Assembly (NCBI RefSeq): GCF_000004075.3
Contig: NC_026658.2
Coordinates: 22,866,075-22,930,074 of the forward strand
Reading direction: 5' to 3'
DNA: 64,000 nucleotides
DNA from: Cucumis sativus
Lineage: Eukaryota; Streptophyta; Magnoliopsida; Cucurbitales; Cucurbitaceae
The position numbers and the translations under genes are program-made. Positions 41,869 through 53,149 of the stretch are shown piece by piece. Position 1 is the stretch's first letter. Every line of letters begins with the position of its first letter. The notes under the pieces were generated by a model. It saw nothing but the letters and a program-made list of their open reading frames with translations, ran no database searches and was not told the origin of the DNA.

Positions 41869-42175
41869 TTAAAATGAAGGCAGCAAAATAGATTGTTGGT
41901 TAAAAGTAAAATAATAAATATAGAATTGAAGGAAGAGAAATGATAAAATTTAGAATTTAGAATAAAAGAATGGGAAATAAAAAACTAAAAAAAAAAAAAA
42001 CATAGACTAAATTGTATCTAATTATTAGTCGGATAAGATTTAAGAAAAAAGAAAAAAGAAAAAAGAAAGGTTAAAATGAAGGCAAGAAATACATTGTTAG
42101 TTTAAAGTTAAATAGAGAGAAGTGAAGGAAGAGAAATGATAAATTTAAAATATAGAAAGAGTATATAAAAAAAAA
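41869..42175 (+). repeat. Diverged direct repeat upstream of the ZIP gene
   Basis: TTAAAATGAAGGCA(G)CAA, TTGTTGGTTAAAAGT and GAAGGAAGAGAAATGATAAA at 41,869-41,955 recur at 42,071-42,150, about 200 bp on, separated by A-rich DNA. Confidence 0.55.
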
Positions 42176-42247
42176 AAGAAAATGAGAAAAGAGCGGAAAT
42201 TCCAATTAAAAACAGAAAGGGGCAAATAAGCAAATAATTACAAAAAA

Positions 42248-42257
42248 GTGTCGACAT
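42248..42257. promoter_or_regulatory. Zinc-deficiency response element 1
   Basis: GTGTCGACAT is a perfect match to RTGTCGACAY, the binding site of bZIP19/bZIP23-type zinc-sensing transcription factors. It lies 268-277 bp upstream of the ZIP start codon. Confidence 0.75.
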
Positions 42258-42320
42258 TTGAAGTTGACTTCAACCAAAAATTTCAAGTCTTTCCTCACTT
42301 CCCCCCATTCTTTTCTTTTC

Positions 42321-42330
42321 ATGTCGACAT
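42321..42330. promoter_or_regulatory. Zinc-deficiency response element 2
   Basis: ATGTCGACAT is a second perfect RTGTCGACAY match, 73 bp from the first and about 195 bp upstream of the start codon. Confidence 0.75.
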
Positions 42331-42432
42331 TTTTTCGCCATTCTTTTCTTTACTTCTTAATTCATTTCATTATTTCTTAACTCTAACATTTAATATTCCT
42401 TTTTTCTTTCCTTCTTCTCTTCTTTCACTTCC

Positions 42433-42439
42433 TATAAAT
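42433..42439 (+). promoter_or_regulatory. TATA box of the ZIP gene
   Basis: TATAAAT in an otherwise CT-rich stretch, 86 bp before the chosen ATG and downstream of both zinc-response elements, so the 5' UTR would be about 55 nt. Confidence 0.55.
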
Positions 42440-42524
42440 CCCTTCCTCTATTTTCGTATACTCTGTTTTTCCCCCCTCCTCCTTCAATAAGCCCTAATCA
42501 TTCTGTTCAATCTCCCCCATCTCA

Positions 42525-44825
42525 ATGCCAATGCCAATGCCCCATTTCAACCCTCCTTCTCTTCTTTCTCTCTTCTTCTTATTATTTCTTCTTCTCATTC
42601 CTTCCGTCCTCGCTGCACCCGATTGCCAGTGTCCCGAGGATTCCGAAGATGACGGTAAACGAGATGAAACTTTAGCTCTCAAATACAAGGTCGTTGCCAT
42701 AGCTACCATTCTTGTCGCTGGAATTATTGGAGTGGTGATTCCTTTGTTAGGGAAGCTGATTCCGGCCTTAAGTCCGGAGAAGGATATTTTCTTTATCATT
42801 AAAGCTTTTGCTGCTGGAGTTATATTAGCTACTGGATTTATTCATGTTCTTCCCGATGCTTATGGGAATCTTACCTCCTCCAAATTGAACGAGCATCCGT
42901 GGGGGAAGTTTCCGTTCACTGGTTTAGTGGCTATGGTTGCGGCTATTGGTACTTTGATGGTGGATGCGGGTGCGAGTTCTTATTATACTCGGATTCATCT
43001 TAATAAAGCTCAGCCGGAGTTGAATGGTGATGATGAGATGCGCGGCGGCGGCTGTGGCGCTCATGATGGTCATGTTCATGTTCATACTCATGGCACTCAT
43101 GGTCATGCTCATGGCTCAGCCGATGTGGGTGGCTCATCGACGGAGATTCTCCGCCATCGTGTCATTTCTCAGGTAACTTTTCGAAACTGATGTCTCATTC
43201 TTTTAAAACTTCATTATTATTTATTTCCTCCTTTACTTCTTACTAATTCTGATTGGTTTTTCGCTCTTTTGTTCTTCTTCATCACAATTCCACACCTGTC
43301 TTTCAATTTAAAATTTCATTTCAATCCATCTTAAATTCAATCCTTACTATTAGTTTGTTTACCTCAAACCTTTTGTTGATTTTCTCTTATCAAATTTTAT
43401 GATAGTTTGTGCACAAACTTTCAACCTTGGAAGTATATACACATTTTTCTTAAATAAATGACAAATTTCAAGTAAACTTGTTATGAGGTGGGTCCAACAA
43501 TAATGAAAATATCTATTTTGATTTACGTGGATGGATGGGACTTTTCTATAACAATAATAAAAATGAAGATTTTTGAAAACATCCTAATGAAAGTAAAAAA
43601 GAAAAAGAAAAAAAAGGTTTAAACAATATTATAAAAAGAAAAATAGAAAATGTTGAATTGAAGTAAGTGGTGGATTATTAAATGATAATTAGAATTGAAA
43701 TGAAAAGGATGGAGGAGGTTTAATTAAATAAAGATAGAAATAGTTTGGTTAATGTGTGTTGATGTGTTTATGGGTATTTAGGTATTGGAGCTTGGGATAG
43801 TGGTACATTCGGTAATTATAGGAATAGGTTTGGGTGTCTCTGAATCTCCAGAAACAATAAGACCTCTTGTCGCCGCCATCACTTTTCATCAGTTATTTGA
43901 AGGGATGGGCCTTGGAGGTTGCATTGCTCAGGTACTACTTCTCTTCCAACTCTCCCCTTTTCCCTTCTCTCTTTCTTTATTTTCTAACTTTCCAATGTTT
44001 TCTACTTACATTTCTTTTTCTTTTAATAATTTGTAACCCATAAACTGGATGGGGATTGTATGATATGATGGGTTTGTCCATTTCTAATTCAATTTCTGGG
44101 TCCTTCCTCTTTTCTCTGCATTCATTGACTTTGTTGCCCACAAAAGTTGACCTATTTATTTTCAAATATTTCTGCTCAAACTTCAACCAAAAAGTTTCTC
44201 CTCCTTTTCAAATTTTAAAAAATAAGAAGAAGAACAAAAAAAGGCAATCAATCATACCATACTTATCTATGAAATTATAGCATATATTAAATTGAGTTGC
44301 CTTTTTCGGTTTGAACTTCCTTTTTCTACCTCGTATTTCACACATAATTATTATTTTTTATATTCTTCAAAAAGGAAGTTACTTACTATTTAAACACATC
44401 TTTTTACTTCTTCTCACTGTTGTCTATAATTTGCATGTTTTCTATAATTTGAGTCTTACAATACAGATAAATATTTTAAGGTAGTTTATTAAATTTAAAT
44501 GTTATTTTGAAATGTGCAGGCAAAGTTCAAAAACAGGGCAACAATACTAATGGGGCTTTTCTTCTGTTTGACAACGCCAATTGGTATAGCAATAGGAATT
44601 GCAGTAACCAAAACTTATGATGAAGACAGCCCAAAAGCACTTATTGTTGAAGGAATTTTAAATGCAGCATCTTCTGGTATCTTAATCTATATGGCTCTTG
44701 TTGATCTTCTTGCTGCGGATTTCATGAACCCTAGAATGCAAAGCAATGGAAAGCTTCAACTTCTTGCCAATGTTTCCCTTATTCTTGGAGCTGCCTTGAT
44801 GTCTTTACTTGCCATTTGGGCATAG
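42525..44825 (+). CDS. ZIP-family zinc/metal transporter
   Basis: Three exons (42,525-43,172; 43,782-43,931; 44,520-44,825) encode 367 aa, a normal length for plant ZIPs. Residues 12-30 form a signal peptide ending near VLAAPDCQC. Helices follow at about 55-80, 88-110 and 130-148. The cytosolic variable loop between helices 3 and 4 carries a His-rich metal-binding run, [18 protein letters not shown] (180-197). Helix 4 has the signature [12 protein letters not shown] (His225) and helix 5 [10 protein letters not shown] (His252, Glu256), the metal-path residues. The C terminus ends in the short extracellular LLAIWA typical of the family. ZIPs bring Zn2+ (some also Fe, Mn, Cu) into the cytosol across the plasma membrane. 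With two zinc-deficiency elements in the promoter, a zinc-uptake member of the ZIP1/3/4/5 type is likely; exact orthology is not settled. Two further in-frame ATGs follow the first within 12 nt. Confidence 0.95.
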
Positions 44826-44956
44826 AAATATCCACACAAAATTCCTTTTTCTTTCTTCTTCTTCCTTTTTTTTTTATGTTTGAAAATATATATTCACACC
44901 AATATCTCAATTAGTTGAGTTATTTTCAAGTTACGTGATATGTTAAATTGTGTATA

Positions 44957-45095
44957 GTTTATTTGGTGATAAATGTTTTGCACTTGTGGATTTTTTAATA
45001 CTATAATTGTATAGAGGGGAGATTGTACCTCTCACCTCTTCAAGTTTATTTGGTGATAAATGTTTTGCACTTGTGGATTTTTTAATACTATAATG
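44957..45095 (+). repeat. 87-bp offset tandem duplication in ZIP 3' flank
   Basis: AGTTTATTTGGTGATAAATG and the following 30 bp (CACTTGTGGATTTTTTAA ...) appear at 44,957-45,007 and again at 45,043-45,094. The shared 50 bp is near-identical, so the duplication is recent or conserved; it may lie in the 3' UTR. Confidence 0.75.
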
Positions 45096-48000
45096 TTAGA
45101 GGGATTCCACCCTATTTTGTTTAGTTTAGAAAAATTTAATTAATGTAAAAGAAAAGGAATTTGGGATTTTAATGATTTTGGAAGTAGTGTGTGAATTAAT
45201 TATTCAACAAATGTTATGTATGGTTTTCAATATTATTGTTCCAATGGTTGGTCTCTTATCATCTGTTTTAGAACTCTGTGTTTTGTGTAAATATCTTTTG
45301 TTAGGTTAAAACTAAAATATTAATTATCATCCAAGTTGGTTCATTCTATAGTTCTTTTATTTCTTAGAATTTATACTTAGTTCCCTAATTTTTATATCAT
45401 TTTAAAATTGATTAGGTATTCAAAATTAATTATTAGATGTTAGTATTCTACTTGGAGAACATTAGGATTAAAAGTATAATACTTCAAACTTAGAGACTGA
45501 GAAAGAAAATACAAAAACTCAAGGATAAAAACGTAATATACCGTAAAACTTACAAGACAATCAAATAAAATTCCAAGACAAAGAAACCATCAAAGGCCAC
45601 ATTGATTAAATACTTTCAAGGCAAAGACCATTGTTAAATGATAGTGACCTTTCCTCGCTCCTTGGTCAGGATTACGAGAGTAATCAATTAAAATCGTGAA
45701 ACTAATAATTGTATTAAGTTATGTATATCAATTTACACTTTCTTCCAAACATTTGTTTAACTTATATGGTATAAATTTAGAATTTGAGTCAAATAAACTC
45801 CTTAAGTTGTAAATCAGTTTAGACCATTTATTGTGCTCAATTATTTTTAAACCCGCAAACATATTAATTATAAAATGTATGTAAAATTCTTCAAATCTTA
45901 GATTAAATGTATATACATGATTTTCATATAAAATTTTCGTAAAAAAATCTAAATAAATCAATTTATGATATCTTTTCAAATAAAGGATAATAGAGTGTTT
46001 AAATGAAAATTAAGAAACGAATCTAAATTGATATTTATATTTTAAATAAATACATTCCATAAACTTTACAAGTATAAATTGATAATAATATTTTTGAAAC
46101 GGTTTTTCTCAAATTGTGTAGCTTACTAAATGTCTCTATCAAAATCTTAGTCAGAGAAATTATTACCACCATTTTTTCTACTTTCAAGTTCACATCTCTT
46201 CAATAATAATAATAATATTCTTTTTCATAAAAAAGTTGACTTAAGGAAAAAGAAAAACTAAAGACTAAAAACAAAGGGTAAGATTGTAAATATGGCCATT
46301 CACATTGTGACAAAATTGAGTAACTTTGATTGGGACATAGGAGTCAATAATAAGTTACAAAAACAATTTTTTTTTTTGTATAAAGTTTTTTTTTGAAGAA
46401 TGTCATATCAAGATCGTACTAAAAAAATTAAATAAATAGAAATAATACCAACTAAAAATCATATCCCAATTTTTGGTATTGGAATATTAGAGAATTAGGT
46501 GTTTGATTACATAAATAAAAAGAATTTTAGAGAATTGTAGAAAAGAAATTTAAAATATCTCAAACTAAAAAAATTATTTTACAATGGTAATAGTAAAATG
46601 CTAATAATATACAATAACATTATACTTTGAGGGTAGGTTTTAGTTTTAATTTTATTGTAAACTCAAGTCAACAAAAATGAAGCTCAAGTTTTGATCGTTT
46701 TAGTTCTCAAAGTGAATTTTCACTTATCTTCAAGTTTAGAAGTTTGTTCCCGTTAAAATTCTATACTAATAATTCTATTAATTTAAATTTTAGACTTTCG
46801 AAAGTTTGTCCTTCTATACAATATAAAATAATAAAAATTAAGGAAAATGGTAAAAAATAAAACATTCGAAAAATATTTATGCAAAAAATTTTGTTTGATT
46901 GAGTGTAATTAATTTGTCAATTTTTTTATAATTTTGAAAAAACCCAAAAAAATTAACATAAAATTTCGATGATTGTTACAAATTTAAAAAGCTCAATCGT
47001 TACAAAAATGAAATATATAAAAACAAAATAATTCTAATACAAAGTTGATGAACTAAATTATTAAAGTTAGGGTGGACCGAAACTGCTTTTTAATATACTT
47101 TTTTCTTCAAACAAAATATAATTTTCATGAATGGACTTCATCTCAAACTCGAACTCCATTAATTCCAACCACGTTTACCCTCAATTTTGTGGGGATAATT
47201 TTACTACAACTCTCAATCCAAATCTTAGTCATAGAAATGATCACACCAAACCAATTGAAGGACTAATGGTGTTGGTATTCTACCAATATTCGAGTATGAC
47301 ACAGCTTATATTTCAAAAACTATTTTTCCAAGACTAAGTTCCTAAAATATGGCCATTTACATTGTGACAAAGATTTTGATAATTAGTTTCAAATATTAAA
47401 TATTTACAAACTACTCATGTGGTTGGTTAAAAGTTAAAGATTTTAAACCTTTAAAAAATATACTTTCAACTTAGTTAGCCTCTGTTTTGAGAATTTTAAT
47501 TGATGAGAAATTTTGTAGTAGTATATATATTTTGAAAGGATAATTTTAATATTGGGAAACCCCCATGTGGATGAGCATGGTTTGTTTTGTGGTCTGTTTG
47601 GTCAAAGATTTAAATTCAATATAGATGGCGATGGGGCCATTATGATCCTTTGTGTTCAATGCTTTTGCTTGACTTTGGTACCCACATCCATTGACCTCTA
47701 CATATATCATTTTTCATAACATAAAGAGAATATATCAATCATGCCTTTTCTATTATATAAAATTGAGTTTCCCTCCTACGGCTTCTCTTTCTTTTTTCTA
47801 CCTCTACTTTACACATAATTATTGTTTCATATTCTTCCAAAACCAAGTTTGTTACTTATTAAACATCTTATTCCTTCCTATAATCTTAATCACATTATCA
47901 TATAAAATTTATATATTTTTCAATTAAAGAGACTAACAATTTTCACCAATAACCTAATTGCATTATAGATTTTAGGAATGATCAACTTAAATTAGCAAGT

Positions 48001-48483
48001 TAAAAGATATTTGGTGAACAGTTATGAAGGCTATGCGATGAACCCAAATTGATATCTTATATACACTTTCTCTATTATTACGAGTAGACAGTTATGTGAC
48101 AAACGCAAACAACAACTTAAGTAGAGATCAACCATGGGCTACAAGTGAAGGCCCAAACCCAATAGTCAAGTTCATGACCCAATCATTGTGACTGTCTCTT
48201 TGAATTAAAGTCTGAGTCCAATGTTGAATTGGACTGACCTATTGGATTAACACCTATTGGATTAACACCTATTGGGTCCGGCTCACAAATTTATCCAAAT
48301 AGGTCGACCCAATTGTCAAAATGGTGACCATATTACACTGCAAGCAATCAAACATTGTTATATTTCTTAGTATGCATATGCATGTCTCTTTTATTTTTTC
48401 TTTGATCTTCAAACATGTTTTCATGGATACTATATTCTCCCATTCATTCTTGATGACATGCTTGATGAAACACACAGCTAAAA
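45096..48483. other. AT-rich spacer between ZIP and the UGT cluster
   Basis: I see no gene. Two dispersed repeats are visible. The block 46,100-46,320 (AAATCTTAGTCA(G/T)AGAAAT, ATATGGCCATTCACATTGTG) recurs in diverged form at 47,200-47,375. Positions 47,735-47,880 resemble ZIP intron 2 at 44,260-44,400. A 15-bp unit ACCTATTGGATTAAC is repeated about 2.6 times at 48,237-48,276. Confidence 0.5.
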
Positions 48484-49875
48484 TCAACAAGTATTAATTT
48501 TATGAAACACATGATCGATAAAACGATTAAGATCATTGAAAGAAGATCCATCCTCCATTGTTGCCTTCTTACTTTCCTCACTCTTAACCATCACCCCCTT
48601 CTTCATCTCCTCTGAACCTTCCATCAACTTTCGTATCCCCGCCTCAATCTTATCCGCCCTCAACTCCCCCTCCGCCGCCCCCACCATACTATAATCCAAG
48701 GACACCTCCACCCCCACTCCCAACTCCACCGCCATGTGAAACGCATTCAACTGCTGCTCCGCATACATCGGCCACGTCGCCACTGCCACACCGTTCCACA
48801 AACTCTCCAGCACTGAATTCCACCCGCAATGCGACACAAACCCTCCCGTCGCCGGATGTTCCAATATTTCCATCTGCGGCGCCCACCCCATCACTTTTCC
48901 CATTCCGCTCGTCCGATCCACGAATCCTTCCGGCAGAACACTCTCCGGTGGTACCTGCCGTATGGACCAGATGAATCGGACTCCACTTCGCTCTAAGGCA
49001 TCTGCAATCTCTTTGGTTTGAGATTCATTGAAGATTCCCATTGATCCGAAACAGAGGAGCACCACCGACGACGGTGGCTGCTCGTCTAACCACTTCAAAA
49101 TCTCATCCCGTTCGATTTGGGGATTTTTTTCCTTCACATTCAAAATAGGTCCAACGGCGTACACCGGAGGGAGATTCTGATTGGCGAACCAGTTAATCGC
49201 ACCGGATTCGAGCTCGGAAAATGTGTTTACTAAAAACCCACTTGCTTCTCTGAACTTGCGAGTGAGATTGTGCGCCCATTCAATCGTTTCCTTATCGTAA
49301 AAAATGGTGGAAATCACTTTCCTCGGAATCGGATTTTTGAAACCCGGGAGGGCAAACTCTGTTACAGAGTTGAGCAATTGGTCCATGTCGTGATTGAATT
49401 CATAGTCGTAGAGTTCTTGAAGATGGAAGAGAAGGGCAAGGAAGGAAGCGCTGGAAGTGTAGAAGACGAAAGTGGGAACAGAAAATTGTTTGGCTACATC
49501 CAGCATTGGAATGCAGAACATGTCGACGACGAAGCCAGCGAGTGTAGGGGAATCCGGCGCGGCGATGAGATTGGCGACGGCGTCGGCGACATTTTGTTTC
49601 TGGGATTCGACGAGGGGTTTTAAGATGGTGGTTTTATTAGTGTTGCCGGGGATGGGTTGCTCCGGGAGAGTGAAGAATCGGAGGCGATGGTTGGCATAGG
49701 AGGAACAGAGAGATTGAATTTGATCGGCAGATCTGGTGGGGAAAGGGATTTTAATGATGAAAATAGTGATAGAGAGAAAAGGGTGTCGAGTTACGAGAAG
49801 GTGGGCGAGTTGGAGGGCGGAGGTCAGGTGGCCGATGATCGGGGTGGGGATGAAGATGAGCTCCAGTTTCTTCAT
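48484..49875 (-). CDS. UDP-glycosyltransferase A (UGT71-like)
   Basis: Single exon, 463 aa, full length for a family 1 plant glycosyltransferase. The N-terminal acceptor domain has the catalytic His16 (TPIIGHLTSA) and its partner Asp118 (GFVVDMFC). The PSPG box that binds the UDP-sugar runs W331 to Q374, containing HCGWNSVLESLW and ending YAEQ; the last Gln favours UDP-glucose. The enzyme is cytosolic and transfers glucose to small acceptors. Within the family the sequence is most like UGT71, whose members act on phenolics such as flavonoids and phloretin or on abscisic acid; the acceptor here cannot be read from sequence. The ATG follows a TATAAAAAG box on the minus strand at about 49,903-49,912. 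It is the most downstream member of the cluster and lacks the long loop before the PSPG box that members B, C and F have (IRQVPPESVLPEGF). Confidence 0.93.
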   Translation of the reverse strand: MKKLELIFIPTPIIGHLTSALQLAHLLVTRHPFLSITIFIIKIPFPTRSADQIQSLCSSYANHRLRFFTLPEQPIPGNTNKTTILKPLVESQKQNVADAVANLIAAPDSPTLAGFVVDMFCIPMLDVAKQFSVPTFVFYTSSASFLALLFHLQELYDYEFNHDMDQLLNSVTEFALPGFKNPIPRKVISTIFYDKETIEWAHNLTRKFREASGFLVNTFSELESGAINWFANQNLPPVYAVGPILNVKEKNPQIERDEILKWLDEQPPSSVVLLCFGSMGIFNESQTKEIADALERSGVRFIWSIRQVPPESVLPEGFVDRTSGMGKVMGWAPQMEILEHPATGGFVSHCGWNSVLESLWNGVAVATWPMYAEQQLNAFHMAVELGVGVEVSLDYSMVGAAEGELRADKIEAGIRKLMEGSEEMKKGVMVKSEESKKATMEDGSSFNDLNRFIDHVFHKINTC

Positions 49876-49902
49876 TTTGGGGGAAGAAGATGGGTTGAAT
49901 TA

Positions 49903-49917
49903 ATGGCTTTTTATAAT
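49903..49917 (-). promoter_or_regulatory. TATA box of UGT A
   Basis: On the minus strand TTAATTATAAAAAGC lies about 30-40 bp before the ATG, implying a very short leader. Confidence 0.4.
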
Positions 49918-50613
49918 TAAAAAAAAAAGGTCCTTATTATTATTTTATTATTTAAAATGGTTTAAGTTTATATTTTGATTGATGATATGTTTATAATTGA
50001 AGGTTAAGGGTAAGGGATGGACAGCATAGAAATTTGTAAGCGTTAGGAGAAAATGATGAAAGGTGAGATGGACAAAAAGTCATGTCATCAAGAATTCGTA
50101 CCTTCTAGGAAAGTTTAAAATGTTTTGTTCAACTGAAATCCTCCTCAACCTGTCAAATCAGCCCATACCTCTATTCTTTATCTAAATTATCTCTTCCTGT
50201 TTTTACATCTTTATTCCCAAATTCAAAATGTAAATCAATTGTATATATTGAGCACTAGGTGAAGTATACAGAGGACAAATTCAGAAATCATTCTTAAAAC
50301 CTAATTTAATGGGATGTAGATGATGTCATTGCTTTGCTGTTTTTTTTATTTATAGAGAACTAGATAAGTATTGTTAATTTCGTATTTTTAGAAATCAGTA
50401 TTTTGTGATGTTTGAGATATTTGGGTAATACTTACGTGCTCCACTGCTTCTCTTTAGTTTTAAATTTGTGCCAATTATTATTATACTCAGATTTAACCTT
50501 TTATTTATCCAACTAAAAGTAATGTCCCCTATAAATAAGTATATATACACCTTATAACCAAAAAAAGAAAAACTTTTCAAACTTATATGTTTTATAGGAT
50601 TATACTTATTTGA
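49918..50613. other. Spacer between UGT A and UGT B
   Basis: About 0.7 kb of promoter of UGT A and 3' flank of UGT B. No gene is seen. Confidence 0.5.
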
Positions 50614-52008
50614 TTATTTTAATTTGGCTTTGGCTATCACGACTTCAATGAAACGATTAAGAGCAGTAAAGGAAGAGCCATTCTCCATTACACTTTTTCT
50701 ACTCTCTTCGCTCTTCATCTTCACCATTTTCCTAATCTCCCCATCCCCCTTCATCACTTCCTTAATCCCACTCTCTATCTTCTCCGCCCTCACTATGCCC
50801 TGCCCGGTTTCCGTTGATATCTCCACCGCCAATCCCAACTCCACTCCCATCTCTACCGCATTCAACCCCTGCTCTGCGTACATCGCCCATGCCCCAATCG
50901 GCACTCCAAACCACAGGCTCTCCAGAATCGAATTCCATCCGCAGTGCGACACAAACCCTCCGGTCGCCGGATGCTCTAGAATCTTCATCTGTGGCGCCCA
51001 CCCAATCACTCTCCCCATCCCCGCTGTCCGATCCAAAAACCCCTCTGGAACAACTTCTTTAATGTAATCCGTGTTCTGTATTTCCCCTTCCGATGATGGC
51101 TCCCGTAACGACCACACAAATCGGTACCCACTTCGCTCCAAAGCTTCTGCGATTTCCTTCACTTGATCTCGACCGAAGCTTCCCCTGCTTCCAAAGCAGA
51201 GGAATACCACCGATTGGAACGGTTGTTCATCTAGCCATTTCAGGATCTCATAACCTTCACTGGAGCTGTTCTTATTCAGATTCAGAATCGGCCCAACCGC
51301 ATACACGGGCGGAAACGTGGAGGAGCTCGAAGAATCGGCAAACGCTTCTATAACATTCGATTCCAATTCAGAGAAAGTGTTGATCAAGATGCCGTTGCTT
51401 TCTCCGAATCTTCTAACGCTTTCGTGTATCCATTTAGCGTTTTCGTCGAAATAAGCGGTGGGAATTGCTTTGGCTGTAACAGGGTTAACGAAACCGGGGA
51501 TGGGGATTTGAACATCTGGGTTTAGGGATTGATGGGTACGATCGTAGAGGTGTTGAAGATGGAGAGTGAGAGAGAGATTTGCAGCGCTAGAAGTGGAGAA
51601 GAGATAAGAAGGAACCCCCAATTGGTTGGCTACATCGATCATGGGGGTGCAGAACATATCGAGAACGAAGCCGGCGAGGACAGTGGGGGAATCGGGGGAG
51701 TTGGAAATAAGGTCGGCGACGGCGTGAAAAACATTCTGTTTTTGGGTTTGGATTGTGGTTTTGATTAGAGAGATGAACTGGGGGTGATGGGGAAGAGGAG
51801 GGATTTGGGGGAGGATGATGATTGGGATTGTGGAAGAGGGGAGAAGGGAGTGGAGCTTGGTGGAGGTAATGGTATGCGATGGTGGTGGGATGATGAAGAA
51901 GGTGACGGAGAGGCGGTGGTTGCGGCGGATGAGGAGGTCGGCGAGATGGAGAGTGGCGGAGAGATGGCCGATGTCTGGCCAGGCAATGAAAATCAACTCC
52001 ATCTTCAT
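50614..52008 (-). CDS. UDP-glycosyltransferase B (UGT71-like)
   Basis: Single exon of 464 aa from the ATG at 52,008. An upstream in-frame ATG at 52,077 would add 23 residues, but the alignment of MKMELIF with MKKLELIF of the neighbouring member argues for the later start. Catalytic His15 sits in WPDIGHLSATL and Asp117 in GFVLDMFC. The PSPG box spans W337-Q380 with HCGWNSILESLW and ending MYAEQ. Member B differs from its neighbours in the N-terminal sugar-acceptor loop (a Pro/Ser/Thr-rich IIPPPSHTITSTKLHS segment) and has GVPIGAWAMYAEQ, so acceptor preference may have shifted. The direction is the same as all other cluster members. Family and UDP-glucose preference are well supported; the substrate is unknown. 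Confidence 0.92.
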   Translation of the reverse strand: MKMELIFIAWPDIGHLSATLHLADLLIRRNHRLSVTFFIIPPPSHTITSTKLHSLLPSSTIPIIILPQIPPLPHHPQFISLIKTTIQTQKQNVFHAVADLISNSPDSPTVLAGFVLDMFCTPMIDVANQLGVPSYLFSTSSAANLSLTLHLQHLYDRTHQSLNPDVQIPIPGFVNPVTAKAIPTAYFDENAKWIHESVRRFGESNGILINTFSELESNVIEAFADSSSSSTFPPVYAVGPILNLNKNSSSEGYEILKWLDEQPFQSVVFLCFGSRGSFGRDQVKEIAEALERSGYRFVWSLREPSSEGEIQNTDYIKEVVPEGFLDRTAGMGRVIGWAPQMKILEHPATGGFVSHCGWNSILESLWFGVPIGAWAMYAEQGLNAVEMGVELGLAVEISTETGQGIVRAEKIESGIKEVMKGDGEIRKMVKMKSEESRKSVMENGSSFTALNRFIEVVIAKAKLK

Positions 52009-53149
52009 TTTTTTTTTTAGTTGAGGTGTTTGAGTGAATCTCAATGCTTTGAATTTTTGTAGCATTATTAGATTCATGTTTTCTTCTTTGTTATAGAAGA
52101 AAAGTAATAGAAGAATTGATTTGTGGAAAATGAAATTTTGAGGTTAACCAACGACTTTTCTTAGGTTCTCTAACTCAATAGAGTTGAGAACAAAAGATTT
52201 CTCGCAACATTTGGGATATTTCAATCCTATAATTAAATAAATATTTATGTTCAATTAAATCATTTATACAAAATAAAGTTAATTAATTATTTAACTAACT
52301 CCTAAACATCAACTAAATTAGGGTTATTATTATTATATTAATTGATTTTTTATTTACCTTTCAACTAAACATAATTATATTACTTACTAAAAACAATTAA
52401 AATATCGATATTTAACTATATTAATTTATATTAAATAGTTAAGATATCATAAAATATTAATGAGAAAGAAACTAGTTGGGATTTATTAGGTATAAAAAAT
52501 GTATTTATATTTAATAATTAGTTAGAATTAACAATAATGAATCATTTTGTATGAATCCTACACTTTTGCACAGTATTAAAAGATTATGCGAAATGAATTT
52601 TAAAGTTTCCTGAATAATATTTGTCCATACTTCTAACATGTGAAATTTTGTAAATCAAAAGTGAAAATAAGATGTCTTGAAACAAACATGAACACTCCAT
52701 TTGTGAAGCAAGTTCTTTGAATACTAAGATTTTCATATGTTAATTTTCAAATTCCAAAACAAAAAAAACATGTAACAATTACTAAAAGGAGACTATAGAA
52801 TTTAAATTAATACAACTTAAATTAATTTTTTTTGTGGTTAGTTAAAAAAGTTATACAAATATGGTAGGATATAAAAGAGAAATATAGTGGAGGTTTGGAG
52901 GTTTGGAGGCTTGGACTCAACGCAAATTTACTCAAATTGGATTGGGTTATAAAGAAAGAAACAGAGAAATGAGAAAATAGGTAGAGAAGTAAGCAGAGAG
53001 AGATAAGACTGAGAATTTGAGAAATACAGAACTTGGGGTTTATTCCAACAAAAAGAAAAGCTTTACCACTAAATATTCTGTTTATTTCAAAAATCTCTCC
53101 TTCACTGTTACAGACATTTTTTCATGAATTATATGAAACCAAAATGGCA
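52009..53149. other. Spacer between UGT B and UGT C
   Basis: AT-rich flank containing the promoter of UGT B and the 3' end of UGT C. No gene is seen. Confidence 0.5.

Noticed and set aside
48237-48276. Short spaced repeats as a CRISPR-like array
   Set aside because: The 15-bp units are directly tandem without spacers, and the genome is a plant's.
50624-51067. 147-codon plus-strand frame opposite UGT B, and similar frames opposite A, C, E and F
   Set aside because: These are antisense shadows of conserved coding sequence, repeated at the same relative place in each UGT.
52009-52077. Upstream ATG of UGT B as the true start
   Set aside because: It would add 23 residues not seen in any neighbour, whereas the ATG at 52,008 aligns with the start of UGT A.
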